Shown piece by piece: positions 1-9,030 of a DNA stretch of 55,709 bases (position 1 is its first letter; each line of letters opens with the position of its first letter). Under the pieces are notes generated by a model. It was given only the letters and a program-made list of their open reading frames with translations, was not told the origin of the DNA and searched no databases. A program made the position numbers and the translations under genes. The DNA comes from JAVJUS01 sp040220455 (GTDB lineage: Bacteria; Pseudomonadota; Alphaproteobacteria; DSM-16000; Inquilinaceae): NCBI GenBank assembly GCA_040220455.1, contig JAVJUS010000050.1, forward strand, positions 1-55,709, given 5' to 3'.

Positions 1-117
1 GAGGGCGAGCACCCGCGACCCGGCGGCGGCGAAGGCGTCGGCGCAGGCCCGGCCGAGCGCGCCGGTCGCGCCGACGACGGCCACCCGATCGGGCGGGACG
101 AACGGGCCTGCGCTCAT
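1..117 (-). CDS. SDR-family oxidoreductase, N-terminal fragment (cut by window edge)
   Basis: The first 39 residues are visible and the rest lies beyond the left edge. The glycine-rich stretch VAVVGATGALG, followed by a helix and VLAL, is the opening beta-alpha-beta unit of a Rossmann fold as in short-chain dehydrogenases or NAD-dependent epimerases. The ATG at 117 overlaps the stop of the E1 beta gene by four bases (ATGA), so it is the next gene of the same operon. The catalytic YxxxK motif is not visible, so substrate and even the exact NAD(P)-binding family are open. Confidence 0.6.
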   Translation of the reverse strand, partial: MSAGPFVPPDRVAVVGATGALGRACADAFAAAGSRVLAL

Positions 118-1124
118 GACCGCGCCGCCAGGGCCCTGACGGCGTCGGCGATCGAGGCAGGGCCGGGGACCACCGCCTCCTCCAGGCTGAGCGCCGCGGG
201 GATCGGCACGTCGGGCACCGCGTGGCGGGCGAAGGCCTTCAAGCCGGAGGGGCCCAGCCGCTCCAGCACCCGGGTGACGAGCTCGCCCGAGAGCCCGAAG
301 CTCAGATAGTCCTCGTCGACCACCAGCAGCCGGCCGGTGCGCGCGGCGGATTCTGCCACCGTGTCGGCGTCGAGCGGGACGACCGAGCGCAGGTCGACGA
401 CCTCCACGTCGATGCCCTCGCCCGCGAGGCCTTGCGCGGCCTCGAGCGCATGCTCGACCGAGGCGCTGATGGTCGCGATGGTCAGGTCGCCGCCCTCGCG
501 CACGATCTTGGCCTCGCCGATCGGTACGAGGACGTCGCCTTCCGGCGTCTCCGGGTTGTGGATGAAGCTGTCGGCCTTCTTGAGCAGCAGGCCCTTGTGC
601 TCGATGAAGACGACCGGATCGTCGGAGCGCACGGCCGACGCCAGCAGGCCCTTGTAGTCGTGGGGCGAGCAGGGCGCGACGACCTTCATCCCCGGCAGAT
701 GGGCGAACAGCCCCCAGAGGCACTGGCTGTGCTGGGCGGCCGAGCCGATCAGCCCGCCGGCGGTCTTGATCACCATGGGCACCCGCATCCGCCCGCCGGA
801 CATGTACGGGATCTTCGCCATGGCGTTGTAGACCTGCTCCAGGCAGACGCCGATGAAGTCGACGAACATGATCTCGACGACCGGGCGATAGCCGGCCATG
901 GCGAGGCCGACGCCCATGCCGGTGAAGCCCATCTCCGAGATCGGGGTGTCGCGCACCCGCTCCTCGCCGAAGCGCTCCTGCAGGCCGCGCGAAGCGCCGA
1001 AGACGCCGCCGATCTTGCCGACATCCTCGCCCAGCAGGACGACGGTCGGATCGCGGGCCATCTCGATGGCCAGGGCCTCGGCGATCGTCTGGGTGACGCT
1101 GGGATTGCGGGGCTTGGCGGCCAT
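114..1124 (-). CDS. 2-oxoacid dehydrogenase E1 component, beta subunit (ThDP-dependent)
   Basis: A 336-residue protein of the usual E1-beta length (about 325-340). It has the transketolase pyrimidine-binding domain at the N-terminus (GEDVG near residue 33, PISEMGFTGMGVGLAM near 77) and a C-terminal transketolase domain with VVDLRSVVPLD and VVDEDYLSFG. With the alpha subunit just upstream it would form an alpha2beta2 ThDP enzyme that decarboxylates a 2-oxoacid and passes the acyl group to a lipoyl E2. The ATG at 1124 shares a base with the alpha stop, implying coupled translation. No E2 or E3 gene is visible here, so it either borrows them, has them beyond the left edge, or acts as a stand-alone acyloin-type enzyme. 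The substrate (pyruvate, acetoin, branched 2-oxoacid) cannot be read from the sequence. Confidence 0.9.
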   Translation of the reverse strand: MAAKPRNPSVTQTIAEALAIEMARDPTVVLLGEDVGKIGGVFGASRGLQERFGEERVRDTPISEMGFTGMGVGLAMAGYRPVVEIMFVDFIGVCLEQVYNAMAKIPYMSGGRMRVPMVIKTAGGLIGSAAQHSQCLWGLFAHLPGMKVVAPCSPHDYKGLLASAVRSDDPVVFIEHKGLLLKKADSFIHNPETPEGDVLVPIGEAKIVREGGDLTIATISASVEHALEAAQGLAGEGIDVEVVDLRSVVPLDADTVAESAARTGRLLVVDEDYLSFGLSGELVTRVLERLGPSGLKAFARHAVPDVPIPAALSLEEAVVPGPASIADAVRALAARS

Positions 1125-2086
1125 CACCGGCCCTCCTCGACGAACAGGGGCTTCAGGGCGGTCTTCGGGTCGGGCATCGACGCGGCGCGGACATCGGCCA
1201 GCATCGCGGCGGCCTCCTCGCCCAGGCGCGCGTCGATGGCGTCGAGCTCCTCGGCCGCCGCCTCGCCTCGCTCGATCAGCCGCTCGCGGTAGAGCGGGAT
1301 CGGGTCGTTCTCCACGCGCATCCGCTTCTTCTCCTCGCGCGTGCGATAGCTGTCGTGGTCGCCCTCGTAGTGGCCGGAGAAGCGGTAGCAGCTCGCCTCC
1401 AGGACCGCGGGCCCCTTGCCGGTGCGGGCATGGGCCGCGGCCTCGGCGAAGGCGTCGCGCACGGCTTCCACGTCGGTGCCGTCGACCGAACGCGCCCAGG
1501 CGCCGTAGGCCGCCGCCCGGGTCTCGATGTCGACGGTCGCCGTGACCGCGTGGAAGTCGACGGAGATGGCGAGGCGGTTGTTCTCGACCAGCACGACCAG
1601 CGGCAGCTTCCACGCGCCGGCCATGTTCAGCGTCTCGTGGAAGCCGCCGGTGTTGGTGCCGCCGTCGCCGGTGACGCCGACCGCGATGGCGTCCTTGCCG
1701 GCGAGCCGGTAGGCGTAGGCATAGCCCGCGGCGACCGGCAGGGAGGCGCCGACGATGCCGGTGGCGGAGAAGTTGCGCTCCGGGTCGAAGGGGTGCATGT
1801 GGCCGCCGTAGCCGCCGCACAGCCCCGTCTCCTTCTCGAAGATCTCGGCCATCATGGCCTCGGCCGGGACGCCCTTGACCAGGCCGTGGTAATGGTTGCG
1901 GTGGGTCGAGACGACGGCGTCGTCGGGCCGCAGGCTCGGCTCCATGCCGGCGGCGATCGCTTCCTGGCCGAGGCCGGTGTGCAGCTCGCCGTGGATCTCG
2001 TGGGTCGGCACGCCCTGCAGGCAGGCCTCGTCGAACTTGCGCAGCCGCACCATGGCGGCGAACAGCGCGACCGGGTCGTTGCTCAT
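1124..2086 (-). CDS. 2-oxoacid dehydrogenase E1 component, alpha subunit (ThDP-dependent)
   Basis: A 320-residue E1-alpha. The ThDP/Mg motif is clear: GDGGTNTGGFHETLN followed about 30 residues after GDG by ENN. Other family marks are GLGQEAIAAG near residue 40, STHRNHYHGLVKG, GGHMHPFD near 100, and a phosphorylation-loop-like YRFSGHYEGDHDSYR near 235. It binds ThDP and, with the beta subunit, decarboxylates a 2-oxoacid. I start it at ATG 2086, where the conserved E1-alpha N-terminus begins; upstream codons in this frame are a shadow of the VOC gene. The start overlaps the VOC stop by four bases. The neighbourhood (amidinohydrolase-like enzyme, peptide-type importer) suggests it processes a 2-oxoacid from an imported compound, which is inference. 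Confidence 0.92.
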   Translation of the reverse strand: MSNDPVALFAAMVRLRKFDEACLQGVPTHEIHGELHTGLGQEAIAAGMEPSLRPDDAVVSTHRNHYHGLVKGVPAEAMMAEIFEKETGLCGGYGGHMHPFDPERNFSATGIVGASLPVAAGYAYAYRLAGKDAIAVGVTGDGGTNTGGFHETLNMAGAWKLPLVVLVENNRLAISVDFHAVTATVDIETRAAAYGAWARSVDGTDVEAVRDAFAEAAAHARTGKGPAVLEASCYRFSGHYEGDHDSYRTREEKKRMRVENDPIPLYRERLIERGEAAAEELDAIDARLGEEAAAMLADVRAASMPDPKTALKPLFVEEGR

Positions 2087-2517
2087 GCTCCCTCCGGGGC
2101 GTGGAGTTGCTCGAGCTCGACGACGCTGCCGCCGGGCTCGCGGTAATAGGCGGCGGGGCCCTCGTCGAAAGCGACGATCTCGCCGACCCGCTCGGCGCCG
2201 AGGCGCAGCAGCTCGGCCTCCGCGGCGGCCAGGTCGGCGACGACCAGGGCGATGTGGCCGCGCGGCGGGCCGGGCGGCACCTTCTCGCCGCCGGCGCCGC
2301 GGAAGGCGATCAGCTCGAAGACCACGCCGGAGGCCGGGTGGCGGAGCTGGACCAGGTCGCAGGTCACGCCCGCGATGCCGACGGTCTCGGCGATCTCGCG
2401 CGCCATGCCGCGTTCCTCGAACACGGTCTCGAAGCCGAAGGCGCGGCGGTAGAAGTCGCCCGACACGTCGATATCCGTGACGGCGAGCGACGCGTGGGCC
2501 CAGCGGGTCTCTATCAT
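2083..2517 (-). CDS. VOC-superfamily (glyoxalase/dioxygenase fold) protein
   Basis: A 144-residue protein with the two beta-alpha-beta-beta-beta repeats of the vicinal oxygen chelate fold. The first starts ARWAH-type (AHASLAVTDIDVSGDFYRRA, candidate metal ligand His8) and ends VVFELIAFRG. The second starts GHIALVVADLAAAEAELLRL and ends GGSVVELEQL. Candidate ligands are thus His8, Glu near 68, His near 90 and Glu near 133, the usual His/Glu spacing of glyoxalase I and methylmalonyl-CoA epimerase. It overlaps its neighbours by four bases on both sides. It may isomerise or protect an intermediate of the pathway fed by the importer. Family sure, reaction unknown. Confidence 0.85.
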   Translation of the reverse strand: MIETRWAHASLAVTDIDVSGDFYRRAFGFETVFEERGMAREIAETVGIAGVTCDLVQLRHPASGVVFELIAFRGAGGEKVPPGPPRGHIALVVADLAAAEAELLRLGAERVGEIVAFDEGPAAYYREPGGSVVELEQLHAPEGA

Positions 2518-3581
2518 GGGGTCGTCTCCTCGACATGCCGGGCCATGAGCCCCGGCGCTTCCTCGGCGAAATGGCAGGCGACGCGCCGGCCCTCCGCCCC
2601 CATCGGGCGAAGCGGGGGCACGGCCTCGGCGCAGCGCGGCGCGGCGAGCGGGCAGCGGGTGCGGAAGCGGCAGCCGCTGGGCGGGTCGACGGCGGAGGGC
2701 AGCTCGCCCGACAGCACGATCGGCCGGCGCCGGCGGCGTGGATCGGCGACCGGCACGGCGGAGAGCAGTGTCATCGTGTAGGGGTGGCGCGGGTCGTCCA
2801 GGATTGCGCGCGTCGGCCCGGTCTCGACGACCCGGCCCAGATACATCACCGCGATCATCCGGGCGACGAACCGGATCACCGCCATGTCGTGGGAGATGAA
2901 CAGGGTCGCGATGCCCAGGCGCCGTTGCAGGTCGCGCAGCAGGTTGAGGATCTGGGCCTGGACCGAGACGTCGAGGGCGGAGACCGCCTCGTCGCAGACC
3001 AGGACCTCCGGGTCGAGCGCGAGCGCCCGGGCGATGCCGACGCGCTGGCGCTGACCGCCGGAGAGCTGCTGGGGCACGCGCCCGGCGAAGTCCCGGGGCA
3101 GGCCCACCAGGTCGAGCAGGTCGAGCACGCGGGCCCGCCGCTCGGCCCGGGTGCCGACGCGGTGGATGTCCAGCGGCTCGGCGATCAGGCGGGCGACCGA
3201 CATCCTCGGGTCGAGGGAGGAGTACGGGTCCTGAAAGACCATCTGCGCGCGCCGGCGGAAATCCCGCATGCCTGCGCGATCGAGGCCCGCGATGTCGCGG
3301 CCGTCGAAGGCGATCCGGCCCTCGGTCGGCGCGGTCAGGCCGAGCACGGCGCGCGCCACGGTGGTCTTGCCCGACCCGCTCTCCCCGACCAGGCCCAGGG
3401 CGCCGCCGGCGGCGAGCGTCAGCGAGACGTTCTCGACGGCGGACACGGTACCCCGCCCGCGGCCGAGCGGGATGCGCACGCTCAAGCCCTCCGCCGCGAG
3501 CATCGGCCGCGCGGCCTCCGGCTCGGCGTGGGGCCGGGCCGGGGTCTCCGCGCCGGCCGGATGGCGCTCGGCGGCGATCAC
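2514..3581 (-). CDS. Dpp/Opp-type ABC transporter ATP-binding protein (DppF-like)
   Basis: A 355-residue ATPase with Walker A GESGSGKTT (residue about 66), signature LSGGQRQRVGIARAL, Walker B VLVCDEAVSALD, and the C-terminal oligopeptide-ABC extension with a Cys cluster (CRFRTRCPLAAPRC) typical of DppF/OppF, which can hold an iron-sulfur cluster. The start is GTG at 3581, overlapping the upstream stop as GTGA; an internal ATG (MLAAEGLSV) is possible but would lose the coupling. It powers import of the ligand bound by the periplasmic protein at 6487-8031, paired with the DppD-like ATPase. Confidence 0.93.
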   Translation of the reverse strand: MIAAERHPAGAETPARPHAEPEAARPMLAAEGLSVRIPLGRGRGTVSAVENVSLTLAAGGALGLVGESGSGKTTVARAVLGLTAPTEGRIAFDGRDIAGLDRAGMRDFRRRAQMVFQDPYSSLDPRMSVARLIAEPLDIHRVGTRAERRARVLDLLDLVGLPRDFAGRVPQQLSGGQRQRVGIARALALDPEVLVCDEAVSALDVSVQAQILNLLRDLQRRLGIATLFISHDMAVIRFVARMIAVMYLGRVVETGPTRAILDDPRHPYTMTLLSAVPVADPRRRRRPIVLSGELPSAVDPPSGCRFRTRCPLAAPRCAEAVPPLRPMGAEGRRVACHFAEEAPGLMARHVEETTP

Positions 3582-4603
3582 GCGAAGACCTCCGGCCGGT
3601 CGACCCTGTCGGCGTGATGGCAGGCCGAGACCTGGCCGGCGCCCCCCTCGTCGTCCCGGTCGATCAGGGCCGGGCGCTCGGCCCGGCAGCGCGCGTCGGC
3701 CAGCCCGCAGCGCGGGGCGAAGACGCAGCCCGGCGGCAGGGCGCGCGGGTCGGGCGGGTCGCCCGGGATCGGCGTCAGGGCGTCGGGATCGGCCTCCAGC
3801 GGCGGCATGGAGGCGAGCAGCCCGGCCGTGTACGGGTGGCGCGGCCGCTCGAACAGGGTGGCCGCCGGCGCGCGCTCGACGATCTCGCCGGCATACATGA
3901 CCGCGACCCGGTCGCAGAAGGCGCCGACCACGCCCAGGTCATGGGTGATCAGCAGCACCGCCACGCCGGCCTCGGCGCAGACCTCGTCCAGGATCGCCAT
4001 GACCCGGGCCTGGGTGGTGACGTCGAGCGCGGTCGTCGGCTCGTCGGCGATCAGCACGCCCGGATCGTTGGCCAGCGCCATGGCGATCATCACCCGCTGG
4101 CGCATGCCGCCGGAGAACTCGTGGGGGTAGTCGTCGAGCCGGGCGGCGGCGCGCGGGATGTGGACCCGGTCCAGCAGCTCGGCCGCCCGGGCGCGGGCGG
4201 CGTCGCGGCCGACCGGCCGATGCAGCCGGATCGCCTCGACGAGCTGACGGCCGATCGTCTGCACCGGGTTGAGCGAGGTCATCGGGTCCTGGAAGATCAT
4301 CGCGATCGCGTCGCCGCGCAGCCGGCGCAGGGCGCGGTCGTCCAGGTCCTGGATCGCCCGGCCGGCGAGGCGGATCTCCCCGCCCGTGCGCCGGATGCCG
4401 CGCGGCAGCAGGCCCATGGCGGCGAGCGCGGTCATCGACTTGCCCGACCCGCTCTCCCCGACCAGGGCGACGCGCTCGCCCGCCGCGACGGTCAGGTCGA
4501 CGCCGCGCACCAGCGCCGTCTCGCCGCGATGGCCGCGCGCGGCGACGCTCAGCCCGGCGATCTCGAAGGCGGGGGAGTCCGCGACGGGGGCGGCGGCCGT
4601 CAT
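3578..4603 (-). CDS. Dpp/Opp-type ABC transporter ATP-binding protein (DppD-like)
   Basis: A 341-residue ATPase, normal DppD length. Walker A is GESGSGKSMTALAAMGL, the signature is FSGGMRQRVMIAMAL and Walker B is VLIADEPTTALDVTTQ. The C-terminal oligopeptide-ABC domain has CVFAPRCGLADARC. I start it at ATG 4603, inside a four-base overlap with the permease stop; the longer open frame upstream is a shadow of the permease gene. It is the second ATPase of the importer, forming a heterodimer with the DppF-like protein at the inner membrane. Confidence 0.93.
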   Translation of the reverse strand: MTAAAPVADSPAFEIAGLSVAARGHRGETALVRGVDLTVAAGERVALVGESGSGKSMTALAAMGLLPRGIRRTGGEIRLAGRAIQDLDDRALRRLRGDAIAMIFQDPMTSLNPVQTIGRQLVEAIRLHRPVGRDAARARAAELLDRVHIPRAAARLDDYPHEFSGGMRQRVMIAMALANDPGVLIADEPTTALDVTTQARVMAILDEVCAEAGVAVLLITHDLGVVGAFCDRVAVMYAGEIVERAPAATLFERPRHPYTAGLLASMPPLEADPDALTPIPGDPPDPRALPPGCVFAPRCGLADARCRAERPALIDRDDEGGAGQVSACHHADRVDRPEVFA

Positions 4604-5484
4604 CCGCGCCTCCGCGGGTCGGTCGCGTCGCCCGCCGCGTCGCCCAGCAGGTTGAAGCCCAGCACGGTGACGACGATGGCCAGCGACGGGAACGCGACCA
4701 TGTGCGGGGCGAGCGCGATATAGGCCTTGGCCTCGGCGATCATCAGGCCGAGAGAGGGCGCCGGCGCCGGAATGCCGAGACCCAGGAAGGACAGCCCGCT
4801 CTCGATCAGCACGGCGAAGGACAGGGCCACGGAGGCCTGGACGAGCACCGGGTTGAGCATGTTGGGCAGGGTGTGGCGCAGGATGCGCATGGGCAGGCTG
4901 GAGCCCATGAGCACGGCCGCCGTCATGTACTGCGCCTGCTCGATCTTCAGCGTCTGGGCGCGGGCAAGGCGGGTGAAGACCGGGATATTGACGAAGGCGA
5001 TCGCCAGGATCACGCCGCCGGCGCCCCGGCCCAGCGCGACCGAGATCGCGATCGCCAGGATCAGCACGGGAAAGGCGAGGAAGGAGTCGACCAGGCGCAT
5101 CAGCGCCCGGTCCCACCAGCCGCCGAGCGTGCCGGCCAGCGTCCCGGCCACGAGCCCGATCGCCACCGCGATTCCGACCGAGGCGAGCGCCACGCCGAGC
5201 GAGAAGCGCATGCCGTGGAGCACGCGGGAGAGCACGTCGCGGCCCAGATTGTCCGTGCCGAACGGATGGGCGGCCGACGGCCCCTGGAAGATCGTGCCGG
5301 CGGAGAGCTGCTGGGCCAGCGGGTCGGCCGGCGAGAGCAGCGGCGCCGCCAGCGCGCTCGCCGCCACCAGGCCGATCAGGACGAGCCCGATGCCGCCGGT
5401 CCAGCTCCGCGCCACGCGGGCGAACAGGCCGGGCGGGCGCGGCGGCGCCGGCGCGGCCGTGCCCTGGCTGGTCGCATCGGTCAT
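4600..5484 (-). CDS. Dpp/Opp-type ABC transporter permease (DppC-like)
   Basis: A 294-residue inner-membrane permease. It starts with a cytoplasmic tail and one membrane helix (IGLVLIGLVAASALAAPLL), then the OppC N-terminal segment with FGTDNLGRDVLSRVLHGMR, a hallmark of DppC proteins, then five further helices. The coupling helix (EAA loop) is near AAVLMGSSLPMRILRHTLPN. It pairs with the DppB-like permease. Start ATG 5484 overlaps the dppB-like stop by four bases. Confidence 0.92.
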   Translation of the reverse strand: MTDATSQGTAAPAPPRPPGLFARVARSWTGGIGLVLIGLVAASALAAPLLSPADPLAQQLSAGTIFQGPSAAHPFGTDNLGRDVLSRVLHGMRFSLGVALASVGIAVAIGLVAGTLAGTLGGWWDRALMRLVDSFLAFPVLILAIAISVALGRGAGGVILAIAFVNIPVFTRLARAQTLKIEQAQYMTAAVLMGSSLPMRILRHTLPNMLNPVLVQASVALSFAVLIESGLSFLGLGIPAPAPSLGLMIAEAKAYIALAPHMVAFPSLAIVVTVLGFNLLGDAAGDATDPRRRG

Positions 5485-6440
5485 GCCCGCCTCCCGGCCA
5501 CGCGCACGCGCGGGTCGAGCGCGGTGTAGAGCAGGTCGACGGTGAAGTTGACCAGCACGTAAAACACGGCCGAGAGCAGCACCGCGCCCTGGACGACCGT
5601 GTAGTCGCGCTGGTTGATCGTCTCGATCATCAGCCGGCCCAGGCCCGGGATGGCGAAGACCGTCTCGATGATCACCGCGCCGGAGAGCAGGATGCCGACC
5701 TCGATCCCGGCGATGGTGACGAAGGGGATCAGCGCGTTGCGCAGGGCATGGCCGTAGAGCGCGCGGCGCTCCGACGCGCCCTTGGCCCGGGCGGTGCGGA
5801 CGTAGTCCTCGCCCAGCTCGTCGATCATGCTCCGGCGCATCATGCGCACAAGGATCCCGGCCATGACGAGGCCCAGCGTCAGGGCCGGCAGGACCAGGTG
5901 AGCGAGACCCTCGATCGGCGCCTCGGTCAGCGGGACGTAGCCGCTGGTCGGCAGCAGGCCGAGGCCGAGCGCGAAGATGTAGATGAACAGCAGCGCGATG
6001 ACGAAATGCGGCGTCGAGATGCCCAGCAGCGCCGCCGCCGTGATCGCGCCGTCGCGCGCCCGTCCCTGGGCGCGGGCCGCGGCGACGCCGAGCGGGATGC
6101 TCGTCCCGATGCCGATCACGGCGGCCAGCACGGCGATCTGCAGCGTCGCCGGCGCGGCGCCGAAGACCAGCGTCGTCACCGGCACGTCGCGGCGCAGGCT
6201 CGTGCCCATGTCGCCCTGGAGCAGGTCGGCGAGCCAGCCGAGGTACTGCACGATCACCGGCCGGTCGAGCCCCATCTCGGCGCGCAGCCGGGCGACCGAG
6301 TCCGCGCTGACGGCGTCGATGCCCGCCAGGATGAGGACCGGGTCGCCCGGGATCACGCGCAGCAGGAAGAACACCACCGTGGCGACGATCCAGGCCACCA
6401 GGACGAGGTCCAGCACGCGGCCGGCCAGATAGCGCAGCAT
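5481..6440 (-). CDS. Dpp/Opp-type ABC transporter permease (DppB-like)
   Basis: A 319-residue inner-membrane permease, usual DppB size. It begins with the typical MLRYLAGRVLDLVLVAWIV helix and the VVFFLLRVIPGDP motif, then the periplasmic loop (MGLDRPVIVQYLGWLADLL) and five more helices. The EAA-loop region is YVRTARAKGASERRALYGHA. It lies 46 bases downstream of the binding-protein gene. With DppC-like, DppD-like and DppF-like proteins it makes a full nickel/peptide/opine-type importer; the ligand is not readable. Confidence 0.93.
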   Translation of the reverse strand: MLRYLAGRVLDLVLVAWIVATVVFFLLRVIPGDPVLILAGIDAVSADSVARLRAEMGLDRPVIVQYLGWLADLLQGDMGTSLRRDVPVTTLVFGAAPATLQIAVLAAVIGIGTSIPLGVAAARAQGRARDGAITAAALLGISTPHFVIALLFIYIFALGLGLLPTSGYVPLTEAPIEGLAHLVLPALTLGLVMAGILVRMMRRSMIDELGEDYVRTARAKGASERRALYGHALRNALIPFVTIAGIEVGILLSGAVIIETVFAIPGLGRLMIETINQRDYTVVQGAVLLSAVFYVLVNFTVDLLYTALDPRVRVAGRRA

Positions 6441-6486
6441 GTCGGCCCGTCTCCGCTCGCGGCCTGCCGGACCCCGCCCCCGGCGC

Positions 6487-8031
6487 CTACTCCTCGATCC
6501 AGGTGTCGAAGAAGCGCATGCGCTGGTCGCCGTAGTTGGTGAAGCCCTCGACCTCGGCGCGCGCGGCCTTGAGCTCGGTCGGCACGGTTATCCAGGCGAG
6601 CGGCGAGTCCGCGACGATGAGCGCCTGGGCCTCCTGGTAGAGCGCGGCCCGGCGATCGATGTCGGAGACCTCGCCCGCCTCGGCGACCAAGGGGTCGACC
6701 TCCGGGTTGCCGTACTTGCCGAAGGTGTTGAAGCCGTCGGTGGTGAAGAAGGACGGGAAGGTCAGCGCCTCGTCGATCCGCCCGGACCAGTCGATCAGCA
6801 GCGCCTCGAAGTTCGAGGAGAACAGGTCGTCGAGCGCGGCGCCGATCTCCTTGCCGTCGAGCTCGACCGTGATGTCGTGTTCGGCGAGCTGGCCCTGGAG
6901 CGCCTGGGCGAGCGAGTTGAACGGCTCCAGCGTCGGGTGGACCAGCGTGAAGGAGAACCCGTCGGGCATGCCCGCCGCCTCGAGCTCGGCGTCGACCTTG
7001 TCGGGCTGTTCGGTCGGCGCGATCTCGCCCTCGGTCTCGATCGCCGGGTCGTAGGCCCAGGAGTTCGGCGGGATCGGCCCCAGCGCCGGCACGGCGTGGC
7101 CGAAGGCCACGGTCTCCACGATCGCCTGCCGGTCGATGGCGAACTGCACCGCGCGGCGCAGGTGCCGGTTGTCGAAGGGCGGGCGGTCGACGCGGAACAT
7201 GACGAATTCCCAGCCCAGCGTCGGCGTCTCGTAGACCTCCGTGTCCGGCGCCGCGTCGAAGGCCGCGACGAAGGGCAGCGGCACCTTGTAGAGCAGGTCG
7301 ACCTCCCCCGCCTGCAGCGCCAGGGCGGCGGATTCCGCATCGGGCAGGATCTCCCACTCGACCGCGTCGAGATAGGGATAGGCATTGCCGTCGGCGTCGG
7401 TGCGCCAGTAGTCGGCGTTGCGCTCCAGCGTCAGCGAGGAGCGCTGGTCCCAGGACGCGAAGGCGAAGGGCCCGGTGCCCACCGGATTCTGGGCGAAGCC
7501 GTCCGGATCGGCCTCGTAGGCGGTGGGCGAGACCATGGCGGCGTAGGGCTGGGTGAGCTGGGCGAGCAGCGTCGGCATCGGCCGCGCGGTCGTCACCGTG
7601 ATCTCGTGCTCGCCGGTCGCCTCGACCGAATCGACCGCCTCGAACTGGTCGCCGAAGGACGACGCGAGCAGCTTGTCGAGGGAGTACGTCGCCGCCTCGG
7701 CGTCGAAGGCGGTGCCGTCATGGAAGACCACGCCCTGGCGGAGGTTGAAGACCCAGGTCGTCTCGTCGGTCTGCTCCCAGCTCTCCGCCAGCATCGGCCG
7801 GGGGACGTAGTCGGGGCCGTAGGTGGTCAGCGTGTCGAAGACGTTGACCGCGACATTGTAGTCGAGCCGGCCGATATCCTCGAACGGGTCGAAGCCGCTG
7901 AAGGTCTCCGGAACCGCCACGGTGAGCGTGCCGCCGTGGTCCTGGGCACCTGCCGGGCCGGCCAGCCCGACGGCGAGGGCGAATCCTGCGGTGCCGGCGG
8001 CGAGCGTGTCGCGCAAGCGGAGATGGGACAT
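6487..8031 (-). CDS. Periplasmic substrate-binding protein, SBP_bac_5 family
   Basis: A 514-residue exported solute-binding protein. Residues 1-32 are a Sec signal peptide (RLRDT, hydrophobic core, GPAGAQ cleavage site). The mature protein opens GGTLTVAVPETFSGFDPFED and holds the family pattern of PMLAESWEQTDETTWVFNLRQ and FHDGTAFDAEAATYSLDKLL. There is no lipobox. ATG 8031 is chosen because AGGAGG lies just upstream and the signal peptide starts there. Bound ligands of this family include peptides, opines, nickel chelates and glycosides. The amidino-enzyme gene next to it hints at a guanidino or ureido compound, which is inference. Confidence 0.93.
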   Translation of the reverse strand: MSHLRLRDTLAAGTAGFALAVGLAGPAGAQDHGGTLTVAVPETFSGFDPFEDIGRLDYNVAVNVFDTLTTYGPDYVPRPMLAESWEQTDETTWVFNLRQGVVFHDGTAFDAEAATYSLDKLLASSFGDQFEAVDSVEATGEHEITVTTARPMPTLLAQLTQPYAAMVSPTAYEADPDGFAQNPVGTGPFAFASWDQRSSLTLERNADYWRTDADGNAYPYLDAVEWEILPDAESAALALQAGEVDLLYKVPLPFVAAFDAAPDTEVYETPTLGWEFVMFRVDRPPFDNRHLRRAVQFAIDRQAIVETVAFGHAVPALGPIPPNSWAYDPAIETEGEIAPTEQPDKVDAELEAAGMPDGFSFTLVHPTLEPFNSLAQALQGQLAEHDITVELDGKEIGAALDDLFSSNFEALLIDWSGRIDEALTFPSFFTTDGFNTFGKYGNPEVDPLVAEAGEVSDIDRRAALYQEAQALIVADSPLAWITVPTELKAARAEVEGFTNYGDQRMRFFDTWIEE

Positions 8032-8038
8032 GATCGTG

Positions 8039-8044
8039 CCTCCT
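8039..8044 (-). promoter_or_regulatory. Ribosome binding site AGGAGG of the binding-protein gene
   Basis: A perfect AGGAGG on the minus strand, seven bases before ATG 8031, which decides this start over the upstream in-frame ATG. It is the strongest Shine-Dalgarno seen in the operon, fitting the high expression that binding proteins need relative to membrane parts. Confidence 0.8.
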
Positions 8045-8178
8045 GTTGTCTCGGCGCGCCGGCGTTCCACGGCTCGGCCCCGGCGTCGTCTCTCCCGTTC
8101 TTCGTCGCTGTCGCCCGGTCGCGGGGCGATCTCCGTTCCTCGTCGTCGGTGCGCGATCTCCCCTTCGGCCGGGGCCCT

Positions 8179-9030
8179 TCAGGGGTCGCGGCGCAGCGCC
8201 ATGGAGGTGCAGCGCACGCTGCCGCCGCCCATGGTGAAGAGCCGGTATTCCGGGTCGAGCACCTCGATCCCGCGGGCCCGCAGCTTGGCGTTGAGCTCGG
8301 CGTTCTCCGCCGGGGAGATGACTCGCCCGTCGCCCAGCGCCAGCAGGTTGCAGCCGGCCCGCGCGGCGGCCTTGTAGGGCACGTCGATCAGCTCGATCCC
8401 GTGACCGCGCAGCCAGGCCTGCGTCTCCTCGTCCATGACGTCGAGGCAGGCGACGCCCAGCCCCTCGGCCGCCATGCAGAACAGCGTGTCGTAGTGCAGG
8501 AAGAAGTCCGGGAAGGGCACGAAGCGTGCCTCCCAGCCCTCGAACCAGCCCGCGAACTGGCGCGCGCCCTCCAGGTCCGAGCGGATGTCGGAATAGCCGA
8601 TCAGCAGCAGCCCCGGGCGGATGACGTGGATGTCGCCGCCCTCCAGCTTGCCGCGCGTCGCCCAGGCGAAGCGCGGGATGCCGGCGCCCTCGTAGAAGTC
8701 GACGATCGAGCCCCACTCGCCGCGCCGCACCTCGGCCTGGAGCATCAGCGGCACCGCGCCCCAGGGCGTCATCTGGCTCGAGTCGCGGGTGTAGACCTGG
8801 TAGGGCAGGTGGGGCTCCGGCGTCAGGTAGTGGCGCGTCACCCCGGCCTGGTCGAGCGCGTGTTCGAACTCGGCGTACTGGGCGAGCAGGCGGTCCCGGT
8901 CGAGCGTCACGCCGGAGGCGAGCGTCTCCCGCGAGGCCCGGTTGGCAGGCGACCAGGCATAGTTCTCGGGACGGCACAGGAGCACGTCACGCAGGCGCCC
9001 GGTCTCCGACGTGATCCCCCAATCCGTCAT
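8179..9030 (-). CDS. Amidinotransferase / dimethylarginine dimethylaminohydrolase-like enzyme
   Basis: A 283-residue pentein-fold protein. The guanidine-modifying catalytic set is visible: TRDSS at 81-85 (Asp83), EGGD at 130-133, His179 in FLHYDTLFC, and the nucleophile Cys274 in GGGSVRCTS close to the C-terminus. These enzymes (DDAH, arginine deiminase, glycine amidinotransferase) attack a guanidino or ureido carbon by cysteine and release an amine or ammonia, giving citrulline-like products. It is the first gene of the operon, 147 bases ahead of the binding protein, and an operator-like palindrome lies about 100 bases upstream. The length (283) fits DDAH better than arginine deiminase (about 410). 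Family is sure; substrate is open. Confidence 0.85.
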   Translation of the reverse strand: MTDWGITSETGRLRDVLLCRPENYAWSPANRASRETLASGVTLDRDRLLAQYAEFEHALDQAGVTRHYLTPEPHLPYQVYTRDSSQMTPWGAVPLMLQAEVRRGEWGSIVDFYEGAGIPRFAWATRGKLEGGDIHVIRPGLLLIGYSDIRSDLEGARQFAGWFEGWEARFVPFPDFFLHYDTLFCMAAEGLGVACLDVMDEETQAWLRGHGIELIDVPYKAAARAGCNLLALGDGRVISPAENAELNAKLRARGIEVLDPEYRLFTMGGGSVRCTSMALRRDP